Shown: positions 1 through 7,626 of the stretch, one piece after another
Layout: each line of letters opens with the position of its first letter
Position numbering within the stretch: the stretch's first letter is position 1
Assembly: GCA_003219125.1 (NCBI GenBank)
Contig: QHPP01000269.1
Span: 1 to 34,926, forward strand
Direction: 5' to 3'
DNA: 34,926 bases
Origin: Verrucomicrobiota bacterium
Lineage (GTDB): Bacteria; Verrucomicrobiota; Verrucomicrobiia; Chthoniobacterales; UBA10450
Program-made: the position numbers and the translations under genes
Notes under the pieces: model-generated
The model's input: the letters and a program-made list of their open reading frames with translations, nothing else
Databases searched by the model: none
What the model was told of the DNA's origin: nothing

Positions 1-570
1 TTTTTTCTCGGCCTAACCATGGCTTTGCTGACCGGCTACCAATTGCAGCGCTTCGGCACCGAGCGTCTCGTGCCTGGGTTGGTGGCAATTGCCTTCACCC
101 GTGAGCTTGGTCCGCTGATTACCGGCATCATGCTGGCGGCTCGCATCGGCGCCGCTTTCACCGCCGAATTGGGAACGATGCAGGTTTCCGAAGAAGTGGA
201 GGCAATCGAAGCGATGGGGATTGGGCCACTGCGGTTTCTGGTCGCACCGCGAATGCTTGCACTTTTTTTTCTCATGCCATGTCTCTCCACCGTTGCGAAT
301 CTAGCTGCGATCTTCGCCAGTTGTCTCATCTCCCGCGCTTATTTCAGCATCGCTTTCGTCTATTTTTTCGACCTCGTTCGTGACGCACTGCTCATTCGCG
401 ACATCATCACCGGTGTCCTAAAAAGTTTTCTGTTTGGTCTCCTCATTGGCGGAATCGCCTGTTATCGGGGCCTCTCCGTCAAGGGCGGCGCAGCCGGAGT
501 CGGTACCGCCACCACTTCCAGCGTCGTCACTGCTATCGCAACGGTGATATCGCCGAGCTCCGCGAGGTGA
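1..570 (+). CDS. mlaE: MlaE-like ABC permease, 5' partial
   Basis: Inner-membrane permease of an Mla-type lipid transporter that moves phospholipid between inner membrane and periplasmic carrier. The reading frame is open to the window edge, so the true start lies upstream; 189 residues are visible. The family core is clear: a TRELGPLITGIMLAARIGAA segment, the following AELGTMQVSEEVEAIEAMGI cytoplasmic helix, and a late GCYRGL-like motif (ACYRGLSVKGGAAGVG) before the last membrane helix. That last helix is odd: after the conserved TTSSVV the family normally continues about 20 hydrophobic residues, whereas here the frame ends in a short polar tail (SPSSAR). The stop overlaps the start of mlaF by 4 nt (GTGA). 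Family assignment is firm; the C-terminus may be damaged. Confidence 0.9.
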   Translation, partial: FFLGLTMALLTGYQLQRFGTERLVPGLVAIAFTRELGPLITGIMLAARIGAAFTAELGTMQVSEEVEAIEAMGIGPLRFLVAPRMLALFFLMPCLSTVANLAAIFASCLISRAYFSIAFVYFFDLVRDALLIRDIITGVLKSFLFGLLIGGIACYRGLSVKGGAAGVGTATTSSVVTAIATVISPSSAR

Positions 571-1316
571 CGATGCGGTTCGAAGAGAAAAAAGTGCTCG
601 ACGATCTTTCACTGAAAATTCGGTCTCAGGATCGCCTTGTCATCCTGGGCCAGAGCGGCAGCGGCAAAAGCACGATTCTTCGCCTGATTCTGGGTATTTT
701 GAATCCAAACGCAGGTTCGGTTTTCTTCAAACAATTTGAAATTACGCGGCTGCCGCGGCGCAAGTTGCAGCGAGTCCGTCGCCATATCGGGATGGTTTAC
801 CAATACTCGGCCTTGCTCAGTTCACGCACCGTGCGCGATAACGTCGCTCTTCCCTTGGAAGAACTGACCGACCAGTCGCGCGAAGAGATTGACCAGATTG
901 TCGATCAAAAACTCGAACTGGTTGGAATGAAAGATTCCAAGAATCTGATGCCTTCGGAGTTAAGCGGCGGGATGCGAAAACGCGTTAGCCTGGCCCGCGC
1001 GCTCGTCCTCGATCCGGAACTGGTTCTCTTCGACGAACCGGTTGCAGGGCTCGACCCGGTGATGGCTTCAGTAATCGACGAATTGATTATCAGCCTGAGT
1101 GAAAAGTCGAAGGTCACTTCCGTCATTGTGACCCACGAAATGGATAGCGCCTTTCGCATCGCCACGCGGATGGCTATGTTGTATCGCGGCAAGATTATTG
1201 AGGAGGGCAAACCTGAAAAGTTAAAGGAATCGAAAAATCCAGTGGTTTCTCAATTCTTAAGCGGCAGCACCGAAGGCCCCATTCTCGAAGGAACAAAGGA
1301 TGCAACTACAGCGTAA
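567..1316 (+). CDS. mlaF: MlaF-like ABC transporter ATPase
   Basis: Cytoplasmic ATPase driving the MlaE permease. Visible motifs: Walker A GQSGSGKST (28-36), Q-loop Q79, signature LSGGM (132-136), Walker B LVLFDEP (to 158) and switch His190 in VTHEM. LSGGM instead of LSGGQ is typical of the Mla/TTG2 ATPases. The only usable start in this frame is GTG 567, overlapping the mlaE stop. However the codons just upstream (546-566) read DIAELRE, which is exactly the first beta strand this family normally has, so the annotated start makes the protein about 8 residues short. The frame is open far upstream with no ATG/GTG/TTG between about 410 and 567. The mlaD start overlaps its 3' end by 17 nt. Confidence 0.93.
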   Translation: MTMRFEEKKVLDDLSLKIRSQDRLVILGQSGSGKSTILRLILGILNPNAGSVFFKQFEITRLPRRKLQRVRRHIGMVYQYSALLSSRTVRDNVALPLEELTDQSREEIDQIVDQKLELVGMKDSKNLMPSELSGGMRKRVSLARALVLDPELVLFDEPVAGLDPVMASVIDELIISLSEKSKVTSVIVTHEMDSAFRIATRMAMLYRGKIIEEGKPEKLKESKNPVVSQFLSGSTEGPILEGTKDATTA

Positions 1317-2319
1317 CGAAGTTCTCACTGGTTTACTGGTCGTCGCTACCCTCGCGGCTCTGACCGGGATACTGGTGCTGTTGGGCGCGCCAGGACTTTT
1401 TCGTCCGCTGACTATTTATAAGATATATTTTGATAATGCCGCCGGCATTAAACTGGGCGCACCGGTGTTGTTGGCTGGCCGCAAGATTGGGCAGGTAGCA
1501 AAGCTTTATTCTCCCGTTTCGCAGGACGAAAGTAAGCGCGCCCTGGAAGTCGCAAGAACTTTGCGTGCGGCGGAGGCGAATTCGACTCCCGCTCCCGAGA
1601 AAGCGCCACGCTATGAGGTTCGGATCGATGTTCAGGTTGATCGAAATGCCCAGCTTTATCGCGATTCCAAAGCACGCATGATCACGCTCGGACTTCTCGG
1701 TGAGGTTGCGATTGACTTCACTGAAGGAACCGAATCGTCCGGTCGCGCCAATTCCGGCGAGCTCTTCGCCGGCGAACGAGTGCCCGATTTTGGCGAGGCC
1801 ATCGCCAGAATGCTCGATATTATCGCTCCGGTCGCGACCGAGGCCACTGCTACCTTCAAGCAACTGGAATTGACTGCGGAAAATCTTAGTCACATCACCG
1901 ACGAAAACTCGGAACTCAATCTTGCTCTTACTCAGTTCAAAACTTTGGGCGAACACCTTACTCAGCTCACCGGTCCGGAGAGCGCGCTTTCCAGTTCGCT
2001 AACAAATTTGAATCAACTTACCAGCGATCTGACCAAGAACGATAATATCGCGGTAACTTTGCAGAACTTTCGTACTTCTTCGGAAAAGTTGAAGTCAACC
2101 CTGACTTCGCTCGGACCGTCTCTTCAGCAAAGTGCGGAGAATGTAAAAGAAGCCACCGCTACTCTGAAATCGGAACCATGGCGCCTGGTCTGGCCAAGCA
2201 CAAAGAAGTATCCAGAGAATGCGCAACCGGGAACTCCGGCTGGACAAAATATTAAAGCTGCTAGAGCAGCCCGATCTCCACGCCCTAGTCCAACACCTGC
2301 TCGCCGAGCTTCCCGATAG
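1300..2319 (+). CDS. mlaD: MlaD-like MCE-domain protein
   Basis: Periplasmic substrate-binding subunit of the Mla transporter, anchored by one N-terminal membrane helix (about residues 10-30). The MCE domain follows (about 38-145), recognisable by IYFDNAAGIKLGAPVLLAG and, later, SKARMITLGLLGEVAIDFTEG. The MCE domain is interrupted near 73-103 by an Ala/Glu-rich charged insert. The rest (about 180-290) is helical and Thr/Leu/Ser-rich, like the coiled region of long MCE proteins that form a tunnel. The tail is basic and Pro-rich (SPRPSPTPARRASR). ATG 1300 lies inside the end of mlaF, and AAAGG just upstream can act as ribosome binding site. A 7-bp hairpin (2317-2336) sits on the stop codon. Confidence 0.92.
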   Translation: MQLQRNEVLTGLLVVATLAALTGILVLLGAPGLFRPLTIYKIYFDNAAGIKLGAPVLLAGRKIGQVAKLYSPVSQDESKRALEVARTLRAAEANSTPAPEKAPRYEVRIDVQVDRNAQLYRDSKARMITLGLLGEVAIDFTEGTESSGRANSGELFAGERVPDFGEAIARMLDIIAPVATEATATFKQLELTAENLSHITDENSELNLALTQFKTLGEHLTQLTGPESALSSSLTNLNQLTSDLTKNDNIAVTLQNFRTSSEKLKSTLTSLGPSLQQSAENVKEATATLKSEPWRLVWPSTKKYPENAQPGTPAGQNIKAARAARSPRPSPTPARRASR

Positions 2320-2336
2320 CCTAAAAAAATAGGCTA
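2317..2336. repeat. small hairpin at the mlaD stop
   Basis: TAGCCTA and TAGGCTA form a 7-bp stem with an A6 loop, and the stem contains the mlaD stop codon. An A-rich run follows on the plus strand, so a terminator would only make sense on the minus strand, where no gene ends. Function is open. Confidence 0.4.
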
Positions 2337-2391
2337 AAAATAGTTGCGAAATTAGTTTGCACATAATTGACAGACTGCTAGGAAAGTCGTC

Positions 2392-2739
2392 ATGGACTTA
2401 TCACTTAGGCAGTTGGAACAAGCGGTTTCCCTACGCCGCCAGATCGATTCTCTCGAGCGACGGTTCGCGGGTTTAGTTGGTGGTGGACGCGCTACTAGCA
2501 GCGCGGGCGCAAAAACCGGAGTTGGAAGGCGACGACGTCGGCGCACTATGTCCGCGGCAACGCGAGCTAAAATTGCGGCGGCTGCGCGTGCTCGTTGGGC
2601 TCGAGTCAGAGGTGGACGCAAGACTGGGGGCGGCGGGAAAAAATCGCGCCGTCGTGGCCGCATGTCGGCCGCGGCACGGAAGAAACTTAGCGATATGATG
2701 AAGGCACGTTGGGCAGCGCGCCGGAGATCGGGAAAGTAA
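2392..2739 (+). CDS. histone-H1-like basic protein with twin ARWA motif
   Basis: A 115-residue, strongly basic protein, likely DNA- or RNA-binding. An N-terminal helix (1-28, LSLRQLEQAVSLRRQIDSLE) could be a short coiled coil. Then comes a Gly/Arg linker with an R6 run (46-51). Two copies of a similar unit follow: MSAATRAKIAAAARARWA (53-70) and MSAAARKKLSDMMKARWA (91-108), separated by RGGRKTGGGGKKSRRRGR. The unit resembles the NUMOD3-like/AT-hook-like motif seen in small basic proteins of Verrucomicrobia and Acidobacteria (my recollection, not a search). ATG 2392 has an AGGA 8 nt upstream. It is monocistronic: a 72-nt spacer from mlaD and a strong terminator after it. The exact role, nucleoid packing or regulation, is unknown. 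Confidence 0.75.
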   Translation: MDLSLRQLEQAVSLRRQIDSLERRFAGLVGGGRATSSAGAKTGVGRRRRRRTMSAATRAKIAAAARARWARVRGGRKTGGGGKKSRRRGRMSAAARKKLSDMMKARWAARRRSGK

Positions 2740-2760
2740 CCAGCAATAATAATTCGAAAA

Positions 2761-2790
2761 GACCGCGTAGTTCGCTACGCGGTCTTTTTA
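2761..2790 (+). terminator. intrinsic terminator after the H1-like gene
   Basis: A perfect 10-bp stem (GACCGCGTAG with CTACGCGGTC) closes a TTCG tetraloop and is followed by TTTTTATTT. An A-run upstream of the stem means it may also stop the minus-strand topoisomerase gene, whose last codons overlap it. Confidence 0.92.
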
Positions 2791-3887
2791 TTTAGACCGG
2801 TTCCTCCGGCCCGGCGGCGGAGAAAATTGAAGACAGTTCTTTCATCCTCACCGAACTCGTGAACTTCTTCAGCTTCATCAATTTTTAGCCCTTCAATTAG
2901 GTGGCCGCTGAGGTACGATTCCAAAACCGCCGGATGAACGTAACACTTCCGGCAAATCGTCGGCGTATTGCCAAGTAGTTCTGCCGCCGCCGCGATTGCA
3001 TTCTTGATGTTCACTGTGGCCTCCTTTTTCGATGTGAATTTCTCCTGCGCGTTCAGCGCCATCGCCGTCAGAAGTGTGCCGGCCCAGGTCCGGAAATCTT
3101 TGGCCGTAAAATCTTCGCCCGTAATTTCCCGAAGATAATCATTCACATCCTGGGAGGTAACATCGCAAAGTTTACCGTCATCGTCGAAATACTGAAAGAG
3201 ATGCTGTCCCGGCAGCTCCTGTAACTTGCGCACAATTTTGGCGATTCTTTGATCGCTTACATCTACTTCATGTTGAACTCCGCCTTTGCCGCAGAACCGG
3301 AAGCGCAACTTCGTTCCCCGCACTTTCACATGGTGATCTTTCATTGTGGTCAGACCGAAAGACTTGTTATGCCTGGCATACTCTTGGTTGCCGACACGAA
3401 TGAAGGTGCGTTGCAGCAACTGCACCACTGTCGCTAATACCTTCTCCCGTTTGAGCCCCGGCAATCTTAAATCGGCCTGGAGCCGCCGCCGAATCTTCGG
3501 CAGGGCCGCAGCAAAGATTAGGATGCGATCGTATTTGTTCTCATCGCGAACAGACCGCCAACGTTCGTGATAGCGATATTGTTTTCGTCAGCGGTCATCG
3601 CGTCCGATTGCTTGAATATGACCATTGGGAAGAGGACAAATCCAAACTTGGCGATAAGCTGGTGGAATAGCCAGGCGTCGGATTCGAAGCAAGCGTGTTT
3701 CATCGCGGATCAACTTCCCCTCCGTATCGAAGTACTGAAATGATTTGCCCCTGCGTTTTCGAGTGAAACCAGGTTGCTCATCGCTGACGTAACGAAGTCC
3801 GGCTTCTTCCGCGACTTCCACCGAAGCGGTGGCAATCTGCGTCAGCTTGTCGTTCTCTTGTTTAGTTTTCCGAGCCTGAGCCGCCAC
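2775..3887 (-). pseudogene. DNA topoisomerase IB interrupted by in-frame TGA
   Basis: Eukaryotic/poxvirus-like type IB topoisomerase, which relaxes supercoils through a 3'-phosphotyrosine. Starting at GTG 3887, the first 99 codons give the N-terminal domain (RYVSDEQPGFTRKRRGKSFQYFD, then AIPPAYRQVWICPLPNGHIQA). Codon 100 (3588-3590) is TGA. The same frame then continues without shift into RKQYRYHERWR and the whole catalytic domain: FRFCGKGG with the catalytic Lys, DFRTWAG with the Arg, and RKCYVHPAVL with the active Tyr. The family normally reads GRDARGRKQYRYH here, so TGA replaces a Gly codon (GGA to TGA is one base). Total 370 codons, usual family length. TGA is a normal stop elsewhere in the window, so this is a nonsense mutation, a sequence error, or readthrough. 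Confidence 0.88.
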
Positions 3888-3944
3888 CCTTGTAATACGA
3901 ATGCCGCCCGTAAAAAGCGCGCACCGGCAATGCCGAAACGAACT

Positions 3945-4023
3945 TGGCAGGGGGCGACGCTCTGCGGAGCCACTAACGAATTCAGCCCAATCGACTACGG
4001 CTCGACGGAGTCTCGCCCTACCA
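3945..4023. repeat. palindromic repeat, GGGGCGAG family
   Basis: Imperfect inverted repeat: the left arm starts TGGCAGGGGGCGACGCTC (from 3945) and the reverse complement of the right arm starts TGGTAGGGCGAGACTCCG (3999-4023), with about 27 nt between them. The arms resemble those at 8927-8954, 11832-11858 and 12667-12718 (core GGGCGAG, CTCC, GAGCC). It lies between the topoisomerase start and the DUF1844 stop. The remaining spacer (3888-3944 and 4024-4065) shows no gene. Confidence 0.75.
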
Positions 4024-4065
4024 ATTCATTTACAAAATGTCCGCGACACGGGGTATTCCTGTAAC

Positions 4066-4479
4066 TTAAGCGCCGTAACTCTTACTGAACTTCTTGCGCG
4101 ACTCCCCTTCTCCACCCGCCGCAGGAGGTTCCGGAGTAACCGGTTCGGCAGGGGGCGCGCTCTCGGGAGGTTTTTTTCCGGAGGGAGCAGCAGCAGAACT
4201 TCCGCGCGCAACTTCAACATAAGCGAGCTGCAAATTAGAAAGGGCGTTCCGCAGCACGGTGGATTCTTCATTGCTTAGGTTGCCACGCGTCTTTTCCTGA
4301 ATCATCGCCAATTGATCGATAAACATTTTCGCCACCTCGAGGTTTACTTCGCCCTTTCCGGTCTGCGGATTGGGGATTTGGCCAAGAAAAAGCGCAGCGT
4401 TTTGCGCCTGCATCATGACAAATTCGATGAATCGCTGCGCCAATTCCCCGGAATTCGTGCTGGTTTGAACCTCGGCCAT
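4066..4479 (-). CDS. DUF1844 family protein
   Basis: A 137-residue cytoplasmic protein of unknown function. The conserved core is IEFVMMQAQNAALFLGQIPNPQTGKGEVNLEVAKMFIDQLAMIQEKTRGNLSNEE, shortened here only in description: it runs from about residue 17 to 70 and is the signature of DUF1844. A Pro/Ala/Glu-rich tail follows and ends in a basic KKFSKSYGA. I chose ATG 4479, which begins 1 nt after the stop of the M16 peptidase gene; an ATG at 4524 would add 15 polar residues and overlap that gene by 44 nt. It is evidently co-transcribed with the peptidase. No catalytic motif is visible. Confidence 0.85.
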   Translation of the reverse strand: MAEVQTSTNSGELAQRFIEFVMMQAQNAALFLGQIPNPQTGKGEVNLEVAKMFIDQLAMIQEKTRGNLSNEESTVLRNALSNLQLAYVEVARGSSAAAPSGKKPPESAPPAEPVTPEPPAAGGEGESRKKFSKSYGA

Positions 4480-4480
4480 A

Positions 4481-7081
4481 CTACTTGGATTTCGCTGTTG
4501 AGGGCTTTCCTGGCGGTCGGACAATTGCGAGCACGTAGGTTTGCTTCCTAAAATACTTCGCCGCTACCTGCTTGATGTTGTCGAGTGTCACTGCATTCAC
4601 TTTGGCTTCCAGGTCCCGATAGTGATTAAAACCGAGTCCATAAAGTTCGTCGAGTGCAGTCATATAGGCAAACACGTCGTTACTCTGGTTTTGAATTTGT
4701 TGCTGACCGATCCGCTTTTTCTTCGCTCGCGCCAGCTCGGTCGCAGTCAAGCCGTCACGAGAAAGTTTGTGAATCTCATCCAGAAATGCGTGCTTCACCG
4801 GCTCTATTTTCTCCGGATCAGTGCCGAGATAAAAGGCGAACAATCCCGGGACCAAGGCCTGGATTTGGGCGGCGCCGACATAATAGGCGAGACCCATTTG
4901 CTCGCGGATGCGAATGAACAGACGCGAGCCGAGGTCGCTGCTCGCTTCATCTATTAGTTCGAGCGCATAACGATCGGGGCTGAAGACATCAGCGCCACGG
5001 AAGCCGGCCAGCAAAACCGCTTGCGCTTTCTCGCGCTCTGTTTCTACAATCTTCGTCTTCGTGAGTTGTGGCGAGGGTGGCGGATTACTTAAAGCAAGTT
5101 CACCCGAGGGTAACGCCCCCAGCTTTTGCTCAAATAAATCTCTTACTTCGTTCGCTGTTACCTTTCCGAAGGCGGCGATAACACCATTTCGCGCCACAAC
5201 GTAACGGTCACGAAAAGCGACAAGATCTTTCGAATTCAAACGCGAAACCGATTCCGGCGTTCCTTCCGGGCGAAGCGCGAGTGGATGACCCGGAAAAAGC
5301 GCGCGCTTAAGAAGATTACGCGCCACCGAAGTCGGCTTTTCGTCCTCATCTTTGATCTTGGCCAATTGAATCTCTTTTTCGCGTGCGACCGCTTTCGCGG
5401 GCATGGTTGCATTCAGTAACACATCGGCCAAAATGTCGGTGCCGAGCGCGAGATCCGGTTGAGTAACATCGAGGTTGATGGCGAAACTGTTGTTGCCGGC
5501 CTGGGCTGTGATTTCACCACCGACTGCTTCCAGTTGATCGGCAATCTGCTCGGCCGATCGCGTTTTCGTACCCTTTAGGAGGGTCTTGGCCGCTAACCGA
5601 GTGATTCCATTGTTTGCTTCCGTTTCAGAGAGTAAGCCGCACCGAAATACCGCCGACATCGCAACCAAAGGCAGCCGCGCATCCTCTCGCACCAGAATAC
5701 GCAACCCATTGGGCAACTCGAACTTTTGTATCTCACCGATGGCGACAGGCGCGGAGAGGTCACTCTTCGAGATCAACGACCCTTTCGGATTAAGAGAAAC
5801 GATGGTCAGATTTTCTTCGCTCAGATATTGAACCGCGACACGCTTAAGGTCATCGAGCGTTACCTTTTGAACCTTTTCGAGGTATTCGCGGCCAAAGTTC
5901 AAGTTGCGAGTGAGAAACCAATTCGTCCCGAGATCGGTCGCCTGGCCACGCATGGTTCGGAGGGAAGCCAGTTCCTGAGATAGCGCGATTTTCTTACCCT
6001 TGGCGAGTTCTTCAGCAGTCGCGCCGTCGCGCCGGATCTCATCGATGATCTCCAAAATCAGGCTCTGGGCCGCACTCCGATTTTTCGGATCCAGGATCGC
6101 GTCAACACCGAGAATTCCGGGATCGCCCGGGGTATAGGAAAATGCGGAAATGGAAAAGGCCAGTCCCGATTCTTCGCGCACCTTGCGATAAAGACGCGAG
6201 CTGTGGCCTTCCCCGAGAATTACCGACAAAAGATCGAGCGCAGGAACATCAGGATGGGTGATTTCTGGAACGTGCCAGGCCATGGCGAAATGGGTCAATT
6301 CAGTGGCGAACTCCTGGTGAACTTCACGTAGTCCAAGTTGGGGCGGCTCAGCCGGGATATAGATTGGCGCTAGAGATTTTGCTGGTTGATCCTTGAACAA
6401 ATTTTCCAGCTTCTCCCGCACTTCCGCGCCAACGATGTCGCCGACCACGATAAAGGTGAGGTTGTTTGGGACGTAACGCCTCTTGTAATATTCCATCACC
6501 TGTTTCTGCGTCAGCTGATTATAGATATCGATTAACCCGATTACCGGAAGTCGATAGGGGTGTCGCTGATAAGCGGTCGCGAAAAGCAGGTGCGTCATCG
6601 TGCGATCGGGATCGTCCAACCCCATCGCGAACTCACGCCGGATAACCTCCTGTTCTTTGGCATACTCCTGCGGTGGCAGAGTCGAGTTCATCATCGCGTC
6701 CGCCAGAATATCAAGCGCGGTCAGCGCACCTTTCTTCGGCACATCGATCCAGAAAACGGTGCGATCGAATGAAGTGTAGGCGTTGATGTAACCGCCGACG
6801 TCCTGAATTTTTTGCGCAATCTCGTTAGTCGAGCGCGTTTTGGTTCCTTTGAAAAGCATGTGTTCGAGGATGTGAGAAAGGCCGGCGCCAAGATGTTTAT
6901 CCTCGGTCGTGCTACCAGTTGCGCACCATGCCTGCACGCTGGCCACCGGCGCGCTGCGATCTTCCTGCACGATGAGGGTCAGACCATTCGCCAGCGTCCA
7001 CCGTTGCGCCGTGTTTGCCGGGAAACTGATTACCGGCGACGCCATCGTCGCGACAGTTTTGAGGTTTGCGCGGTTAAGCAT
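4481..7081 (-). CDS. M16 (pitrilysin) zinc peptidase, two fused halves
   Basis: An 866-residue metallopeptidase. The N-terminal half carries the inverted zinc motif HILEH (His70, Glu73, His74) followed by MLFKGTKTRS, and a downstream EQEVIRREF segment that supplies the third ligand. The second half repeats the fold from about residue 450 (LPNGLRILVREDARLPLVAM), but the motif is degenerate: LTRLAAK-like residues replace the His/Glu, and LLKGTKTRS is kept. So it is one active plus one inactive repeat, as in other double-domain M16 enzymes that close like a clamm shell on peptides. No signal peptide or lipobox is evident, although a weakly hydrophobic N-terminus makes export uncertain; M1 (7081) or M13 could be the start. 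The DUF1844 gene follows with 1 nt spacing. Confidence 0.92.
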   Translation of the reverse strand: MLNRANLKTVATMASPVISFPANTAQRWTLANGLTLIVQEDRSAPVASVQAWCATGSTTEDKHLGAGLSHILEHMLFKGTKTRSTNEIAQKIQDVGGYINAYTSFDRTVFWIDVPKKGALTALDILADAMMNSTLPPQEYAKEQEVIRREFAMGLDDPDRTMTHLLFATAYQRHPYRLPVIGLIDIYNQLTQKQVMEYYKRRYVPNNLTFIVVGDIVGAEVREKLENLFKDQPAKSLAPIYIPAEPPQLGLREVHQEFATELTHFAMAWHVPEITHPDVPALDLLSVILGEGHSSRLYRKVREESGLAFSISAFSYTPGDPGILGVDAILDPKNRSAAQSLILEIIDEIRRDGATAEELAKGKKIALSQELASLRTMRGQATDLGTNWFLTRNLNFGREYLEKVQKVTLDDLKRVAVQYLSEENLTIVSLNPKGSLISKSDLSAPVAIGEIQKFELPNGLRILVREDARLPLVAMSAVFRCGLLSETEANNGITRLAAKTLLKGTKTRSAEQIADQLEAVGGEITAQAGNNSFAINLDVTQPDLALGTDILADVLLNATMPAKAVAREKEIQLAKIKDEDEKPTSVARNLLKRALFPGHPLALRPEGTPESVSRLNSKDLVAFRDRYVVARNGVIAAFGKVTANEVRDLFEQKLGALPSGELALSNPPPSPQLTKTKIVETEREKAQAVLLAGFRGADVFSPDRYALELIDEASSDLGSRLFIRIREQMGLAYYVGAAQIQALVPGLFAFYLGTDPEKIEPVKHAFLDEIHKLSRDGLTATELARAKKKRIGQQQIQNQSNDVFAYMTALDELYGLGFNHYRDLEAKVNAVTLDNIKQVAAKYFRKQTYVLAIVRPPGKPSTAKSK

Positions 7082-7114
7082 GGATTAAAAACTCCGCCTG
7101 GCAGCGACGGCCCC

Positions 7115-7552
7115 TCAAGTGGCCTTTGGCGCGGGCAGACCTAATGACAATTTCTTGCCGGTAACGGTAGCCTCGGGCTGAAACGGTTTCACAAATGCAT
7201 CGCGGAAATCATAGACCGCTTTGAAATCATCCATCGAATCTTCGTCGGTTTTTCCGAAAATCCCGGCCCCGATTAGATTAAAGACCATGCACCCGACATC
7301 CTCGCAGCGAGACACGCCCCAATGGGAAAGAACACTCAATGCCATCGGGCCAAATTCCTTGAGCGCGTACTGCCGGACGCCTTCTAGTAACTCCGGGCCA
7401 GCGACATGACGAACCGCTGCGCCTTTAAGCTTCTTCTGTTGCTTTGTCGTAAAATCGAGCGCGTCTCGCAGAAAAATGTAGGCTTCGCGCTGGTAGCGTG
7501 GGTCGCTCGCCACGATCGAATCGAGCGCTTCGGTAAATCCAATCTTTTGCAT
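7115..7552 (-). CDS. Minf_1886-like conserved protein
   Basis: A 145-residue cytoplasmic protein resembling the Verrucomicrobia/Planctomycetes conserved family named after Minf_1886. The recognisable pattern is FTEALDSIVASDPRYQREAY near the start, then the FLRDALDFTTKQQ segment, HVAGPELLEGVRQYALKEFG, and SVLSHWGVSRCEDVGCMVFN with two close cysteines. Function is not known to me. I preferred ATG 7552 to the upstream start at 7594, because the family begins at this point and the extra 14 residues look unconserved. It lies 33 nt upstream of the M16 peptidase gene on the same strand and is probably first in that operon. It is the best taxonomic marker in the window. Confidence 0.82.
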   Translation of the reverse strand: MQKIGFTEALDSIVASDPRYQREAYIFLRDALDFTTKQQKKLKGAAVRHVAGPELLEGVRQYALKEFGPMALSVLSHWGVSRCEDVGCMVFNLIGAGIFGKTDEDSMDDFKAVYDFRDAFVKPFQPEATVTGKKLSLGLPAPKAT

Positions 7553-7626
7553 ATGTGATATTGCGCCCAAGCGCCCTAGCAGGATAACGGCCAAGCCTCA
7601 GTCGAGCAAATCACGCGCCGGAATTA

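Noticed and set aside
3588-3590. TGA recoded as Gly or Trp
   Set aside because: TGA ends several intact genes here (for example bL33, tsaE, the CPBP gene), so a changed code does not fit.
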